From contig JANYHJ010000138.1 of NCBI GenBank assembly GCA_025359135.1, positions 1 through 64,000 on the forward strand: DNA of 64,000 nt, given 5' to 3'. Every line of letters begins with the position of its first letter. Position 1 is the stretch's first letter. The notes under the pieces are model-generated. The model was not told the DNA's origin, made no database searches, and saw nothing but the letters and a program-made list of their open reading frames with translations. Below, one piece after another: positions 8,258 to 17,804 of this stretch. Source of the DNA: Gemmatimonadota bacterium (GTDB lineage: Bacteria > Gemmatimonadota > Gemmatimonadetes > Gemmatimonadales > Gemmatimonadaceae). Position numbers and translations under genes: made by a program.

Positions 8258-9225
8258 GCGCGGACAAGCCGCGTCGCCTCGGCCGCGGCCTCGAAGCACT
8301 GCTCGGAAGTGCAGCCGCGCCCGCGCGGGAAGGCACGCGCGAGAGTCTGCCCACCACGTCGGTGGCACCAGCACCTGATGCCCGCGGTACGCCGCTCAAT
8401 CTGGCCGTCGCGAGCATCAGACCGAATCCATTCCAACCAAGACGAGAGTTCAAGCCGGAGGAGCTGGCCGAGCTCGAGGCGAGCCTCCGGTCGAACGGGT
8501 TGCTGCAGCCGGTCACGGTTCGACCGCTCGCAGGCGAGGCGGGTCGTTACGAGCTGGTAGCGGGCGAACGGCGCCTGCGCGCTGCGTCGCGCCTGGGATG
8601 GACCGAAATCCCTGCCCTCGTGCGCGACATCGACGACCGCGCGATGCTCACGCTGGCTCTCGTCGAAAACTTGCAGCGCGCGGATCTCAATCCGATCGAC
8701 GAAGCCGTCGGCGTTCGTCGCTTGCTCGATGAATTCGGCCTGACGCAACAGCAGGTCGCGGATGTGCTCGGCAAGGATCGCTCGACCATTGCGAATCTCA
8801 TTCGCGTGCTCGCCCTCCCAGCCGGCGTCCAGACGCTGATTGGCTCCGGACAGCTCTCCCTTGGCCATGCCCGTGCGCTGCTCACGGTGGCCGACACGCG
8901 ACTGTTGCTGCAGCTGGCCAAGCAGGCGGTCGACGAAGGTTGGAGCGTTCGTGAAGTCGAACGTCGATCCCGCGACGCGACCACGCGCAGCCCGAGCAAG
9001 GGTGGCCGACCGGCGCGAGAGAGCCCGCCCGCCACGGCCTCCAGTCCCTCCGCAGGTGCCGCGGTTCGTGAGGCGAGCGACGCCCTCCGCAAATACCTGC
9101 AGACGCCCGCCGCCATCCAGGTGGACCAGAGCGGACGCGGAAGTATCACACTGAGCTTCTATTCACAGGACGACCTTCAGCGCCTCCTCGAGCTCATCCT
9201 TCGCGCGCGCTGGACCATGGAATAG
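8254..9225 (+). CDS. parB: Chromosome-partitioning protein ParB/Spo0J
   Basis: The 323-residue ParB has the usual parts: an N-terminal RLGRGLEALLG ParA-interaction peptide, the CTP-binding domain with GLLQPVTVRP, GERRLRAA and ENLQRADLNPIDEA, a helix-turn-helix (LTQQQVADVLGKDRSTIANLIRVL), and a C-terminal dimerisation domain ending in LLELILRARW. It binds parS at 7348. ParA and ParB are coupled by a 4-bp overlap. No rsmG or mnmG genes, which often flank parAB, are present nearby. Confidence 0.97.
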   Translation: MSADKPRRLGRGLEALLGSAAAPAREGTRESLPTTSVAPAPDARGTPLNLAVASIRPNPFQPRREFKPEELAELEASLRSNGLLQPVTVRPLAGEAGRYELVAGERRLRAASRLGWTEIPALVRDIDDRAMLTLALVENLQRADLNPIDEAVGVRRLLDEFGLTQQQVADVLGKDRSTIANLIRVLALPAGVQTLIGSGQLSLGHARALLTVADTRLLLQLAKQAVDEGWSVREVERRSRDATTRSPSKGGRPARESPPATASSPSAGAAVREASDALRKYLQTPAAIQVDQSGRGSITLSFYSQDDLQRLLELILRARWTME

Positions 9226-9317
9226 CAAGCCGTTTCGTCAGGAACACGCGTTTGCACAATTCGCGTAAACGACTGCTGTCATGACACCTACCGTCTCATT
9301 CCGATCGAGTTCTGTAC

Positions 9318-10328
9318 ATGCTGATTCGTCGTGTTGCCGTTACCCTGCTCGCGGTACTCGCCGCTTGCGGCAAGGGAGAGAAGCCAGCCGCTGCGGGTCA
9401 TGACGCAGCGAAATCGGGAATCCGTGTCGCCCTGCTGACGCCAGGTCCCATTTCGGATCAGGCGTGGAACGGTGGGGCTTACGCAGGGCTCATGCGCATC
9501 AAAGACTCGCTTGGCGCTCAGGTCAGTCACGTCCAGACCAAGAGCCCGCAGGACTTCGACGAAAACTTCCGTCAATATGGGTCACAGGGCTACGACCTCG
9601 TGTTCGGCCACGGTTTCGAGTTCCAGGAAGCCGCAGCGCGCGTCGCGAAAGATTTCCCCAAGACGATCTACGTGACGACGAGCGGCCATACTGTCGCGGC
9701 GAATCTCGCGGGCATGGACTTCGCCTTCGAGGAGGGCGCCTATCTCGCGGGCATGGTCGCTGCCTCCGTTTCCAAGTCTGGCATCCTTGGCTGCATCGGC
9801 GGCACCGAGCTTCCTCCAGTCAAAGCGAGCTTCAAGGCATTCGAGCTCGGCGCGAAGTCCGTGAACCCGAAGGCTCAAGTACTGACTGGTTACATCGGCA
9901 ACTGGGAGGACGTCTCCGCCGGCAAGGAGCAGGCACTGGCCTACATCGCGCGTGGCGCCGACGTGCTGTTCCAGAACGCGGACGCGGCGGGGCTCGGCAT
10001 CATTCAGGCGGCCCGTGAGCGAAAGGTGTTCGCCGTGGGCGCCAACGCCGACCAGAACGGCGTCGCACCGGAAACGATCATCGGATCGGTCGTGATCGAC
10101 CTGCCGCATGCGCTGCTCACCGTCGCACGCGAAGTGCAGGAAAAGCACTTCACCCCGCGCGTCATCTCCCTGGGCCTCAAGGATGAAGTCGTGCGGTGGA
10201 CCGTGAATCCGAAGCTCGCGAACGCCGTGCCCGCCAACATCACCAAGTCGGTGGACTCCGTGCGCGCGCTGCTCCGCTCGGGCTCGATGCACTTGCCTGT
10301 TGGCGCCACGAGCGACTCCAGCAGGTAA
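9318..10328 (+). CDS. BMP-family substrate-binding lipoprotein of a nucleoside-type ABC importer
   Basis: The 336-residue product starts with a lipobox (LAAC, Cys17) and continues as a BMP/Med-family periplasmic-binding protein: GPISDQAWNGGAYAGL, FGHGFEFQEAAARVAKDFP, GMDFAFEEGAYLAGM and QNADAAGLGIIQAA. BMP proteins capture purine nucleosides for an ABC importer whose ATPase and permeases follow at 11115-14502. A Nif3-like gene is inserted between them, 7 bp after this stop. Ligand identity is inferred from the family. Confidence 0.92.
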   Translation: MLIRRVAVTLLAVLAACGKGEKPAAAGHDAAKSGIRVALLTPGPISDQAWNGGAYAGLMRIKDSLGAQVSHVQTKSPQDFDENFRQYGSQGYDLVFGHGFEFQEAAARVAKDFPKTIYVTTSGHTVAANLAGMDFAFEEGAYLAGMVAASVSKSGILGCIGGTELPPVKASFKAFELGAKSVNPKAQVLTGYIGNWEDVSAGKEQALAYIARGADVLFQNADAAGLGIIQAARERKVFAVGANADQNGVAPETIIGSVVIDLPHALLTVAREVQEKHFTPRVISLGLKDEVVRWTVNPKLANAVPANITKSVDSVRALLRSGSMHLPVGATSDSSR

Positions 10329-10335
10329 CCGAGCC

Positions 10336-11118
10336 GTGGCCGACCCGCTTCCCCTCGACCGCGTCGTACGGCACCTCGACGAGCTGCTGCGCATCGGAGA
10401 GATTCCGGACTACCCGGGCGCGCTCAACGGTCTGCAGCTGGATTCGGATCGCGCCGTGCGTCGCATCGCCGTGGGAGTCGACGCTTCGCGCGCGGTGATC
10501 AGCGGGGCAATTTCCACCGGGGCCGAACTGCTCATCGTGCATCACGGCCTCTTCTGGGGCGGCGCTCAGCGCCTGGTCGGGCCGATGCGCGCCCGACTCG
10601 CCCCGGCGTTCGCCGCAGGCCTGGCCATCTACGGCGCGCATCTGCCGCTCGACGTGCATCCTGAGTTCGGCAACAACGTGCTGCTCGCGCGCGCCCTCGG
10701 CCTCGAACCCGACGCGGGCTTCGGTCGTTTTCAATCGATAAGCGTCGGGGTCTCGGGCAGGAGCGATCTCGCCACGAGCGATCTCGTCGATCGTGTTCGC
10801 GCATACGCGACCGCCGAAGGCGGCGCGTTGGTGGTCGCGGGCCCGGTGACGGGGAAGCGGACCAGGCGCTGGGCGCTCATCACCGGCGCCGGCGCCTCGA
10901 GCGATGCCCTGCGAGAAGCCGCAGCGCTCGGCGTCGACACGTTCATTGCCGGGGAAGGCGCACATCACACCGCCATCGATGGACCCGAGTTGGGCATCAC
11001 GATGCTGTACGCGGGCCACTACGCCACCGAGACGATCGGCGTGAAGGCGATCGGGGCGCATCTCGCCAACACGTTCGGCTTGCCGTGGAGCTTCATCGCC
11101 GCCCCGTCGGGGTTGTGA
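10336..11118 (+). CDS. Nif3/YbgI-like dinuclear metal-centre protein
   Basis: The 260-residue product belongs to the Nif3-like (YbgI) family of hexameric proteins with a dinuclear metal centre, sometimes annotated as GTP cyclohydrolase I type 2. Ligand motifs visible are LIVHHGLFWG near residue 62, YGAHLPLDVH near 98, and the C-terminal GEGAHHTAIDGPELGI and GHYATE. GTG 10336 is chosen because it follows the BMP stop closely. The gene sits inside the ABC importer operon and its TGA overlaps the ATPase start, so it is translated with the transporter. Confidence 0.9.
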   Translation: MADPLPLDRVVRHLDELLRIGEIPDYPGALNGLQLDSDRAVRRIAVGVDASRAVISGAISTGAELLIVHHGLFWGGAQRLVGPMRARLAPAFAAGLAIYGAHLPLDVHPEFGNNVLLARALGLEPDAGFGRFQSISVGVSGRSDLATSDLVDRVRAYATAEGGALVVAGPVTGKRTRRWALITGAGASSDALREAAALGVDTFIAGEGAHHTAIDGPELGITMLYAGHYATETIGVKAIGAHLANTFGLPWSFIAAPSGL

Positions 11119-12551
11119 GCGCACCGGCGCTCGAGCTCGACGCAATCACCAAGCGGTTCGGGGCCGTGACGGCCCTCGACGGTGCAGCGATCACCGTACA
11201 GGCCGGCACCGTACACGCGCTCCTCGGCGAGAATGGGGCGGGAAAGAGCACCCTCATGCGCATCGCGTTCGGCATGCTCGTGCCGGACGCCGGCGCAGTC
11301 CGCGTGAACGGCGCGGCCCGCCGTTTCGCGAGTGCACGTGATGCGATTGCTGCCGGACTGGGGATGGTGCACCAGCACTTCTCCCTCGTGCCTGCACTCA
11401 CGGTAGCCGAGAACGTTGCACTTGGAGGACACGGCCGCTTCGATCGCGCGCTCATCGCGAACCGGGTGCGCGAGCTCGGCGACGCCACGGGTCTGGTGCT
11501 CGACCCCGGCGCGGCCGTGTCCACGCTCCCCGTGAGTGCCCAGCAGCGCCTCGAGATCCTCAAGGCCCTCGCGCGCAACGCACGCATCCTCATTCTCGAC
11601 GAACCGACGGCGGTGCTCGCTCCTGCCGAGGCCCGCGACTTGCTGCAGTGGGTGAAGCGCTGGGCCACGGGTGACCACGCAGCCGTGCTGATCACGCATC
11701 ACCTGCGTGACGCGCTCTCGATCGCGGATGATGTGACCGTGTTGCGCCGGGGCCGCACGGTGCTCACACGCGCGGCGGACGGCCTCGACGAGTCGACGCT
11801 CGTGATGGCGATGCTGGGAGAGCCACTCAGCCAAGGCACGGACGAGCGGGCGCGCGAGACACTCGCAGGCTCCACCGTGCTCGCGCTCCATGCCGCGCGC
11901 GTAGTGGACGCTCGGGGCGTGCAGCGCCTCGCACCGACCACGTGCGCGGTGCGGGCAGGCGAAATTGTCGGTGTCGCCGGCGTGGAAGGCTCGGGTCAGG
12001 CCGAGCTGCTGCGGCTGCTCGCGGGCCGACTCTCGCCGACGTCGGGAAGCGTCACTGTGCCGCCGTCGGTGGGCTTCGTCCCCGCCGATCGTCATCGCGA
12101 TGCGGTGGTACTCGACATGCCCCTCGTGGAGAACCTCGCACTCAAGGATGCGGCCAGCGCTCCCCCGTGGATGCCGTGGCGCCAATTGCGCGGCGAGACC
12201 TCCGAGCTTCTCGCACACTTCGACGTGCGCGCCAGCGGAGCCGATGCCGAGATGCGTTCGCTGTCGGGAGGCAACCAGCAGAAGTTCGTGCTCGCGCGCG
12301 AGCTGACCGGCGCGCCAACCGCGCTGGTGGTCGAGAATCCCACCCGCGGCCTCGACATTCGCGCCGCCGAGAGTGTGCGTTCGCGCCTGAGAGCGGCGCG
12401 CAACTCGGGACTCGCCGTGGTGATGTACACGGAGGACCTCGACGAAGTCCTCGCCTTGGCGGATCGCGTGCTGGTGGTGCATGCGGGCGAGGTCACGGAG
12501 CCGGCGCTCGATCGCGACGCGGTCGGTCGCGCCATGCTGGGGGCGCGATGA
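11115..12551 (+). CDS. Double-domain ABC ATPase of the nucleoside-type importer
   Basis: The 478-residue protein holds two ABC domains, as in the RbsA/YufO/NupO group. The first has Walker A GENGAGKST, Q-loop MVHQHFSLVP and Walker B ILILDEPTAVL. The second lacks a clear Walker A (VEGSGQAELLR) but keeps the signature LSGGNQQKF and ENPTRGLDI, the usual asymmetry of this group. The GTG start overlaps the TGA of the Nif3-like gene, and the stop overlaps the ATG of permease 1. Confidence 0.93.
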   Translation: MSAPALELDAITKRFGAVTALDGAAITVQAGTVHALLGENGAGKSTLMRIAFGMLVPDAGAVRVNGAARRFASARDAIAAGLGMVHQHFSLVPALTVAENVALGGHGRFDRALIANRVRELGDATGLVLDPGAAVSTLPVSAQQRLEILKALARNARILILDEPTAVLAPAEARDLLQWVKRWATGDHAAVLITHHLRDALSIADDVTVLRRGRTVLTRAADGLDESTLVMAMLGEPLSQGTDERARETLAGSTVLALHAARVVDARGVQRLAPTTCAVRAGEIVGVAGVEGSGQAELLRLLAGRLSPTSGSVTVPPSVGFVPADRHRDAVVLDMPLVENLALKDAASAPPWMPWRQLRGETSELLAHFDVRASGADAEMRSLSGGNQQKFVLARELTGAPTALVVENPTRGLDIRAAESVRSRLRAARNSGLAVVMYTEDLDEVLALADRVLVVHAGEVTEPALDRDAVGRAMLGAR

Positions 12552-13588
12552 ACACCAGCGCCCTGCGTGACGTGAGCGTCGTGGCCGCGCTCACGATGTT
12601 CGCCCTTCTCTTGCTGACCATCATCCTCGCGGCCACGGGCCACGACGTGGGTGACGCGCTGACGGCCCTCGCGCGTGGCTCGGTGGGTTCGTGGGACGCG
12701 CTCCTCTCAGGCACGCTCGTGCGCGCGACGCCACTCCTCATCGCCGGACTCGCGATCACGCTCGCCTTTCGCGCGGGCGTGCTCAACATCGGCGCGGAGG
12801 GCCAACTGCTTATGGGCGCCGCAGCGGCCACGGCGCTGGGGTTGGCATGGCACGGCCCGGCGTGGCTCACCGTCGGTGGCCTGCTGCTCGCAGGCGCGCT
12901 GGCGGGCGGATGTTGGGCCGCAGTCGCGGCCACGCTCCGACTCCGCTTCGGGGTGCTCGAAGTCATCAGCACGCTCATGCTCAACTTCGTGGCGCAGTAC
13001 CTGCTCGGTTGGCTCGTGCGTGGTCCGATGCAGGAACCAACGCGCATCTACCCACAGTCCGCCACACTCGACACGGTAGCGCGGCTGCCGATCGTGATCC
13101 CCGGCTCGCGTCTCCACGCGGGATTCCTGCTCGGCATCGTGTTGGCTGTCGCGCTCGCGATACTGCTAAGGCGCACGGCGGCCGGATTCCGCATTCGCCT
13201 GGTCGGCGCCAATCCCGTTGCGGCGGTGAGCGCGGGACGCGTTGACGCCGCCGTCGTCGCGTTCGGCGCCTTCATCGCGAGCGGTGCGCTCGCGGGATTC
13301 GCGGGTGCCGTCGAGGTGAGCGGCGTGACCTTCGCGCTCTACGAGAACCTCTCGCCGGGCTACGGCTTCAGCGCGATCGCGGTCGCGCTGCTGGCGCGGC
13401 TCAATCCGCTCGGTGTCATCGGCACGGCGGTGCTCTTCGGCGCACTGGAGGCTGGTGCGGTCTCGATGCAGCGCGACGCCGCGGTGCCGAGCGTCGTGGT
13501 GAACGTCGTGGAAGCCGTGCTCATTCTGCTCGTCGTCGCCACCGATCGGTGGCGCGCGCAGCGGTTGACCGCGCAGGCAGGAACCTGA
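12548..13588 (+). CDS. ABC permease 1 (BPD_transp_2 family)
   Basis: The 346-residue polytopic protein (about 8-10 helices) carries the family landmarks of the ribose/nucleoside permeases: FRAGVLNIGAEGQLLMGA in the first third and RLVGANPVAAVSAGR in the middle. It pairs with the second permease and the double ATPase. The start overlaps the ATPase stop (ATGA), and its stop overlaps the start of permease 2 (TGATG). Confidence 0.92.
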   Translation: MNTSALRDVSVVAALTMFALLLLTIILAATGHDVGDALTALARGSVGSWDALLSGTLVRATPLLIAGLAITLAFRAGVLNIGAEGQLLMGAAAATALGLAWHGPAWLTVGGLLLAGALAGGCWAAVAATLRLRFGVLEVISTLMLNFVAQYLLGWLVRGPMQEPTRIYPQSATLDTVARLPIVIPGSRLHAGFLLGIVLAVALAILLRRTAAGFRIRLVGANPVAAVSAGRVDAAVVAFGAFIASGALAGFAGAVEVSGVTFALYENLSPGYGFSAIAVALLARLNPLGVIGTAVLFGALEAGAVSMQRDAAVPSVVVNVVEAVLILLVVATDRWRAQRLTAQAGT

Positions 13589-14502
13589 TGGCCGACGCGC
13601 TCGGCGCCTTCCTCGAAGGCACGGTTCGCACGGCTACGCCGCTTGCGTTCGCGGCGCTAGGCGAGGCCCTCGTGGAGCGCTCCGGCGTGATCAACATCGG
13701 GCTCGAAGGATCAATCATCGCCGGCGCCCTCGGGGGCGTGGTCACGGCGGGCGGGGCGGGGACCGGAGTGGGACTGGCCGCGGCGCTCGTGGCAGGCGCT
13801 GCGGTGGCGGCCGTATTCGCCCTCTTTGCCGTGAAATTGCGCGCTGACCAGATCATCACGGGAACGGCGGTGACGCTGCTCTCGCTGGGTCTGACCGGCA
13901 CGCTCTATCGCTCGGCGTTCGGCACGGGCGGTGCGGCGCTGGGTACGCCGACGCTCGGCCCACTCGCGATACCCGGGCTTTCCGCGATCCCGCTGGTCGG
14001 TCCTGCGCTCTTCGCGCAGCCGATCACGACCTATCTCGCGATGGCACTCGTCCCGCTGGCGTCGTGGTGGCTCGCGCGCACCCACGCTGGACTCGCGCTG
14101 CGCGCGTGCGGCGAGAATCCGGCTGCGGCACGGGCGGCCGGGATCGCCGTTGGCCGCGTACAGACGGCGGCGATCATCTTCGGTGGTGCTTTGGGAGGAC
14201 TCGCCGGCGGCACGCTCGTGCTCGCGCAGGCCGGAACGTTCGTCGAGGGGATGTCCGCCGGACGCGGGTTCATCGCGATCGCGATCGTGGTGCTTGGCCG
14301 GTGGCAACCACTCGGTGTGGGGTTGGCCGCGCTGCTCTTCGGTGCCGCGAGCGCCCTGCAGTTCGCCTTCCAGGCGATGGGCTGGCAGCTGCCCTATCAG
14401 CTCTTCCTCGCCTCACCCTACCTGCTCACGCTGCTCGCACTCGCGTTGGCGCGGTCGCGGTTCGTGGCGCCAGCCGCCCTCGGAAAGATCGTCGAGGCGT
14501 AA
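13588..14502 (+). CDS. ABC permease 2 (BPD_transp_2 family)
   Basis: The 304-residue permease shows ERSGVINIGLEGSIIAGA and LRACGENPAAARAAGI, the same landmarks as permease 1 in shorter form, as is usual for the BMP-transporter pair. It ends the importer operon. The TAA at 14500-14502 is directly abutted by the stop of the convergent lipoprotein gene, so there is no room for an intergenic terminator. Confidence 0.92.
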   Translation: MADALGAFLEGTVRTATPLAFAALGEALVERSGVINIGLEGSIIAGALGGVVTAGGAGTGVGLAAALVAGAAVAAVFALFAVKLRADQIITGTAVTLLSLGLTGTLYRSAFGTGGAALGTPTLGPLAIPGLSAIPLVGPALFAQPITTYLAMALVPLASWWLARTHAGLALRACGENPAAARAAGIAVGRVQTAAIIFGGALGGLAGGTLVLAQAGTFVEGMSAGRGFIAIAIVVLGRWQPLGVGLAALLFGAASALQFAFQAMGWQLPYQLFLASPYLLTLLALALARSRFVAPAALGKIVEA

Positions 14503-15432
14503 CTACCGCGCGGTCGCGTCGCACTGCGGCGCCGGCGTGCTGTGCCACCGCGAATGCCACGCCCCGGACGAATCACGCGCCACGAATTCGTGCCACGCAC
14601 CGGCAGGATTGTCGTGACCGGCCACCAGCGTCGGCCAGCGATCCGTGCCGAGGACAAGCACGGCCAACGGCTCGACCGCCTCGACCGACTCTTCCGTGCC
14701 GTGCGCGCGTGACCACCACACGGCGCGCCACCGCGAGGCCGGGGCCGAATCGCGCTCGGCCAGCAGCAGGACGCGCTCCTCGAAGGGCGTGGCCTCCTGC
14801 GCCACGCGGCGATGCACTTCGGCGACGACGGTGGTCACTCCAGCCGTTGGCGAAAAGGTCCACGCGCCGCGCACCGCGAATGGCAGCCCGCGATAGCGCG
14901 AGATGGTGTCGTCGGGCAACGCGGAGAGCAGCCGCGCGAGGTCGGCCACGAGGCGCGCGGAGTCCGCACGCGTCACCCGTTCAAGCGAGTCGAGCGCAAC
15001 CGGTCGCGCGGTACCAGGCGCCAGCGCAACAGTCCAGCGGGTCGAATCCGACGGTGCGTCACGCACAGCAAGGCGCACGCGCGGCCATCCACACGTGAAC
15101 GGTCGCACCGGCGTGAGTGCGGCGGTGCCAAGTCGTCCGCTGCGGCCGAGCAGCTCGACGCGCAGCGTAGCGCCCTGCGGAACGCCCCGCGCGATCGGGT
15201 CAAGCGAGTCGGGCGGCACCACCATCGCGTCCGTGGGCTCGTCACCGGCAACGAGCAGGAACGGTCCGTCAGCAGCGCGCCACGACATCCGCACAGTCTC
15301 GGCCGTCGAATCCGCCCGTGGCGTGGCCATCGACTCGACCGTAACGTTGGCGGGCACGTCAGCCTTGCGCTCGCACGCAGTCATGACGAGCGCCACGCCG
15401 CAGCCAACGGCCTTCCATCGACGAGATGCCAT
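14503..15432 (-). CDS. Hypothetical lipoprotein, 309 residues
   Basis: ATG 15432 gives a basic N-terminus, a hydrophobic core and a lipobox ending MTAC. The rest is a soluble, Asp/Arg-rich domain with no motif I recognise; SDSTRW and DTISRYRGLPFAVRGAW hint at a beta-rich extracellular fold. The frame stays open upstream on this strand to 16056, but that part lies antisense to the MFS gene and is rejected. Confidence 0.6.
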   Translation of the reverse strand: MASRRWKAVGCGVALVMTACERKADVPANVTVESMATPRADSTAETVRMSWRAADGPFLLVAGDEPTDAMVVPPDSLDPIARGVPQGATLRVELLGRSGRLGTAALTPVRPFTCGWPRVRLAVRDAPSDSTRWTVALAPGTARPVALDSLERVTRADSARLVADLARLLSALPDDTISRYRGLPFAVRGAWTFSPTAGVTTVVAEVHRRVAQEATPFEERVLLLAERDSAPASRWRAVWWSRAHGTEESVEAVEPLAVLVLGTDRWPTLVAGHDNPAGAWHEFVARDSSGAWHSRWHSTPAPQCDATAR

Positions 15433-15459
15433 GGCGCGTAATCTCGCGAGCGCCGCGCC

Positions 15460-16848
15460 GTGGTCAACGAGGAGATTCCCGTACCGATGACAACCGCCGA
15501 CGTGGGCGCTCCGGCTGGGTGGATGGCGCGGCTTGGGCTGGGCACCCGCGAACGCCGGGCCTGGGCCATGTTCGACTGGGCCGTCTCCTCGATGCAGACG
15601 ACCGTGATGGTGGCGGTCTTTCCGATCTTCTTCGTCAAGGTGGCGGGCGCGAACCTCGCGCCCGCCCAGGCCACGGCCGCGTTGGCCAATGTGAATGCGG
15701 TCGCACTCATCATCATGACGGTGCTTTCCCCGCCGATGGGCGCCGTGGCCGACTACTTCAGCGTGAAGAAGGCGATGCTGGCCGTCTTCTCGCTGGTCGG
15801 CATCGTGGCCTGCGGCGCAATGTTCTTCGTCGAGCGCGGCGATGCGATGTTCGCGTGGTGGTGCTTCCTCTTCGCGCTCGTGGGCGGCACCGGCTGCATG
15901 GTCCCGTACGAAGGACTCCTGCCGCACATCGCGCCGCCTGCGGAGGTCGATCGAGTGTCGACCGCGGGATACGCGCTGGGTTACGTGGGCGGCGGCGTGC
16001 TGCTCGCGCTCAATCTGGCCTGGATCCAGAAGCCGGCCTGGTTCGGGTTGCCGCACGGCGAGGGCCTCACCCCCGAGCAGGTCACGCTACCCGCGCGCCT
16101 TGCCTTTCTCTCGGTGGCGGTATGGTGGGCGGTCTTCTCGATTCCGCTCCTGCGCTGGGTGCGTGAACCGGCCCGGGTGCGTGAACCCGACGAGGTGGCC
16201 TGGTCGTGGGCCGACCCTTTTCGTCGCCTCATCGAGACGTTTCGTGAGCTGCGCAGCTACCGCAACCTGTTCCTGATGCTGATCGCCTTCATGCTGTACA
16301 ACGACGGCATCCAGACGATCATCAAGATGGCGACTGCCTATGGCACCGAGATCGGGATTCCATCCGGTTCACTGATCACGGCCATCCTCATCGTGCAGTT
16401 CGTGGGCATTCCGTGCACGTTTCTCTGGGGAGCGATCGCCGAGCGGGTCGGCGCCAAGCGCGCGGTGTTCGCGGGTCTCGTCGTCTACACCGTGATCGCC
16501 ATCATCGGCTATTTCATGAAGACCGCGACGCATTTCCTGCTGCTGTCAGGGCTCGTCGGTCTCGTGCAGGGGGGCACGCAGGCGCTCTCTCGATCACTGT
16601 TCTCGAGCATGGTGCCTCCCCACAAGTCGGGCGAGTTCTTCGGCTTCTTTTCCGTCTTCGAGAAGTTCGCCGGCATTTTCGGGCCCGCGCTCTTCTCGAT
16701 CGTGATCGCGCTCACCGGCACGAGCCGCGGCGCGATCCTGTCGGTCATCGCGTTCTTCATCGCCGGGGCGTTCGTGCTCGCGCGCGTGGACGTCTCGGCT
16801 GGGCAGGCCACGGCGCAGGCGGCCGAGCTGGGCGTGCGCGCGCGCTAG
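15460..16848 (+). CDS. MFS transporter, UMF1/Atg22-like
   Basis: The 462-residue product has about 12 membrane helices. The N-terminal RRAWAMFDWAVSSMQTTVMVAVFPIFF is typical of the UMF1 (Atg22-like) branch of the major facilitator superfamily, as is the SPPMGAVADYFSVKK loop between helices 2 and 3. The branch is linked to amino-acid or unknown metabolite efflux. It starts at GTG 15460; ATG 15487 is an alternative. It diverges from the lipoprotein gene with 27 bp between the two starts. Confidence 0.85.
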   Translation: MVNEEIPVPMTTADVGAPAGWMARLGLGTRERRAWAMFDWAVSSMQTTVMVAVFPIFFVKVAGANLAPAQATAALANVNAVALIIMTVLSPPMGAVADYFSVKKAMLAVFSLVGIVACGAMFFVERGDAMFAWWCFLFALVGGTGCMVPYEGLLPHIAPPAEVDRVSTAGYALGYVGGGVLLALNLAWIQKPAWFGLPHGEGLTPEQVTLPARLAFLSVAVWWAVFSIPLLRWVREPARVREPDEVAWSWADPFRRLIETFRELRSYRNLFLMLIAFMLYNDGIQTIIKMATAYGTEIGIPSGSLITAILIVQFVGIPCTFLWGAIAERVGAKRAVFAGLVVYTVIAIIGYFMKTATHFLLLSGLVGLVQGGTQALSRSLFSSMVPPHKSGEFFGFFSVFEKFAGIFGPALFSIVIALTGTSRGAILSVIAFFIAGAFVLARVDVSAGQATAQAAELGVRAR

Positions 16849-16856
16849 CGCGGCAC

Positions 16857-17183
16857 TCAACTCCGCGGCGGCAGGAAGTCGCCCACCAGGTCCCAGTGCC
16901 ACGCGTCGCGACGCTCCTCCGTGCGCGGATCCTTGAGCGGCTTGAACTGCAATCGGCGCTCCGGGAGTCCGGCATGGCGCCCCCACTCGAGCAGAAGTTC
17001 ACGATCCGTGCTCACGAGATGAGCCATCGGGTGGCCGCGCCAGACATGCCGATGCAGCCAGAGCCCCCCCTCCATCGCGTGAAGCATGCCATCGCGTCGC
17101 CGGGCGAACTCGCGCCAGATGGGGCGCTCGCCGTGCAGCGTTTCGGCCGTCGCGCGCGGCGGTCCCGGCGGTCGCTCGGTCAC
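16857..17183 (-). CDS. DUF4031-like small protein
   Basis: The 108-residue product carries WRGHPMAHLVSTDRELLLEWGRHAGLPERRLQ and a C-terminal DAWHWDLVGDF. This matches the DUF4031 layout (a W/H pair, then HL-S-EL-A--GL, then H-D near the end). No function is established for the family. It follows the pseudopilin gene after 4 bp on the same strand. The family call is by eye only. Confidence 0.6.
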   Translation of the reverse strand: MTERPPGPPRATAETLHGERPIWREFARRRDGMLHAMEGGLWLHRHVWRGHPMAHLVSTDRELLLEWGRHAGLPERRLQFKPLKDPRTEERRDAWHWDLVGDFLPPRS

Positions 17184-17187
17184 GATC

Positions 17188-17601
17188 CTATTGGCAGTCG
17201 ACCTGTCCCTCGGTCGTCGCGGGAGACACGGGCGAGACGGGCCCCCAGAACACGGCGCACGTGATCGGATAGGCCATCGGGTGTGTGCCCGTGGCCGACC
17301 AGCCGAACGTGGTGGCCTCGTTGATCACGATGGTCACGCCGGGTGAATGCAGGAAGTTCAGCAGCGTCGGGTCGATCGCATAGACGTTCTTGGCGAGGAA
17401 GTAGTCCTCCTGGGCCACCGACAGCGTGCGCAAGTCCGAGCGGATGGCGGCCGAGTACGTCATGGACCGTGATCGGCTGAACTTGGGAATCGCGAGCGCG
17501 GCCAACACCCCGATGATCACGACGACCATCAGGATCTCGATCAGGGTAAACCCTGACGGAGACCTGTTCGCGACGAACTTGGGTGCCGACCTCGATTCCA
17601 T
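17188..17601 (-). CDS. Type IV pilin-like / pseudopilin protein
   Basis: ATG 17601 gives 137 residues: a short basic leader ending in SG, then FTLIEILMVVVIIGVLAALAIPKF, the class III signal cut by prepilin peptidase after Gly. A Glu at mature position 5 is present. The globular part is small and holds a CAVFWG...VDCQ pair that could form the C-terminal disulfide of pilins. No other pilus or secretion genes are in the window, so this is an orphan. Confidence 0.88.
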   Translation of the reverse strand: MESRSAPKFVANRSPSGFTLIEILMVVVIIGVLAALAIPKFSRSRSMTYSAAIRSDLRTLSVAQEDYFLAKNVYAIDPTLLNFLHSPGVTIVINEATTFGWSATGTHPMAYPITCAVFWGPVSPVSPATTEGQVDCQ

Positions 17602-17804
17602 GTACCACCGATCAAGGCAACGCTCGGGCCACGCTGGTACTGCCGGGATCAAGTCCCGCTAACTGATGTCGCAGCAAGCGAGTACGCAACCCGGCGACTC
17701 TAGCCATCGACGACTAGATCACGGAATATTGGGCGGGCTGACGCGAAACGCCACGGTGTCACCTATGACGCGTCTCACCCAGCCGCCTCGCTACCGCGGC
17801 GGCA

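Noticed and set aside
9252-9280. TTGCAC-based promoter before the BMP lipoprotein
   Set aside because: The -35 is fair, but no acceptable -10 lies at 16-18 bp.
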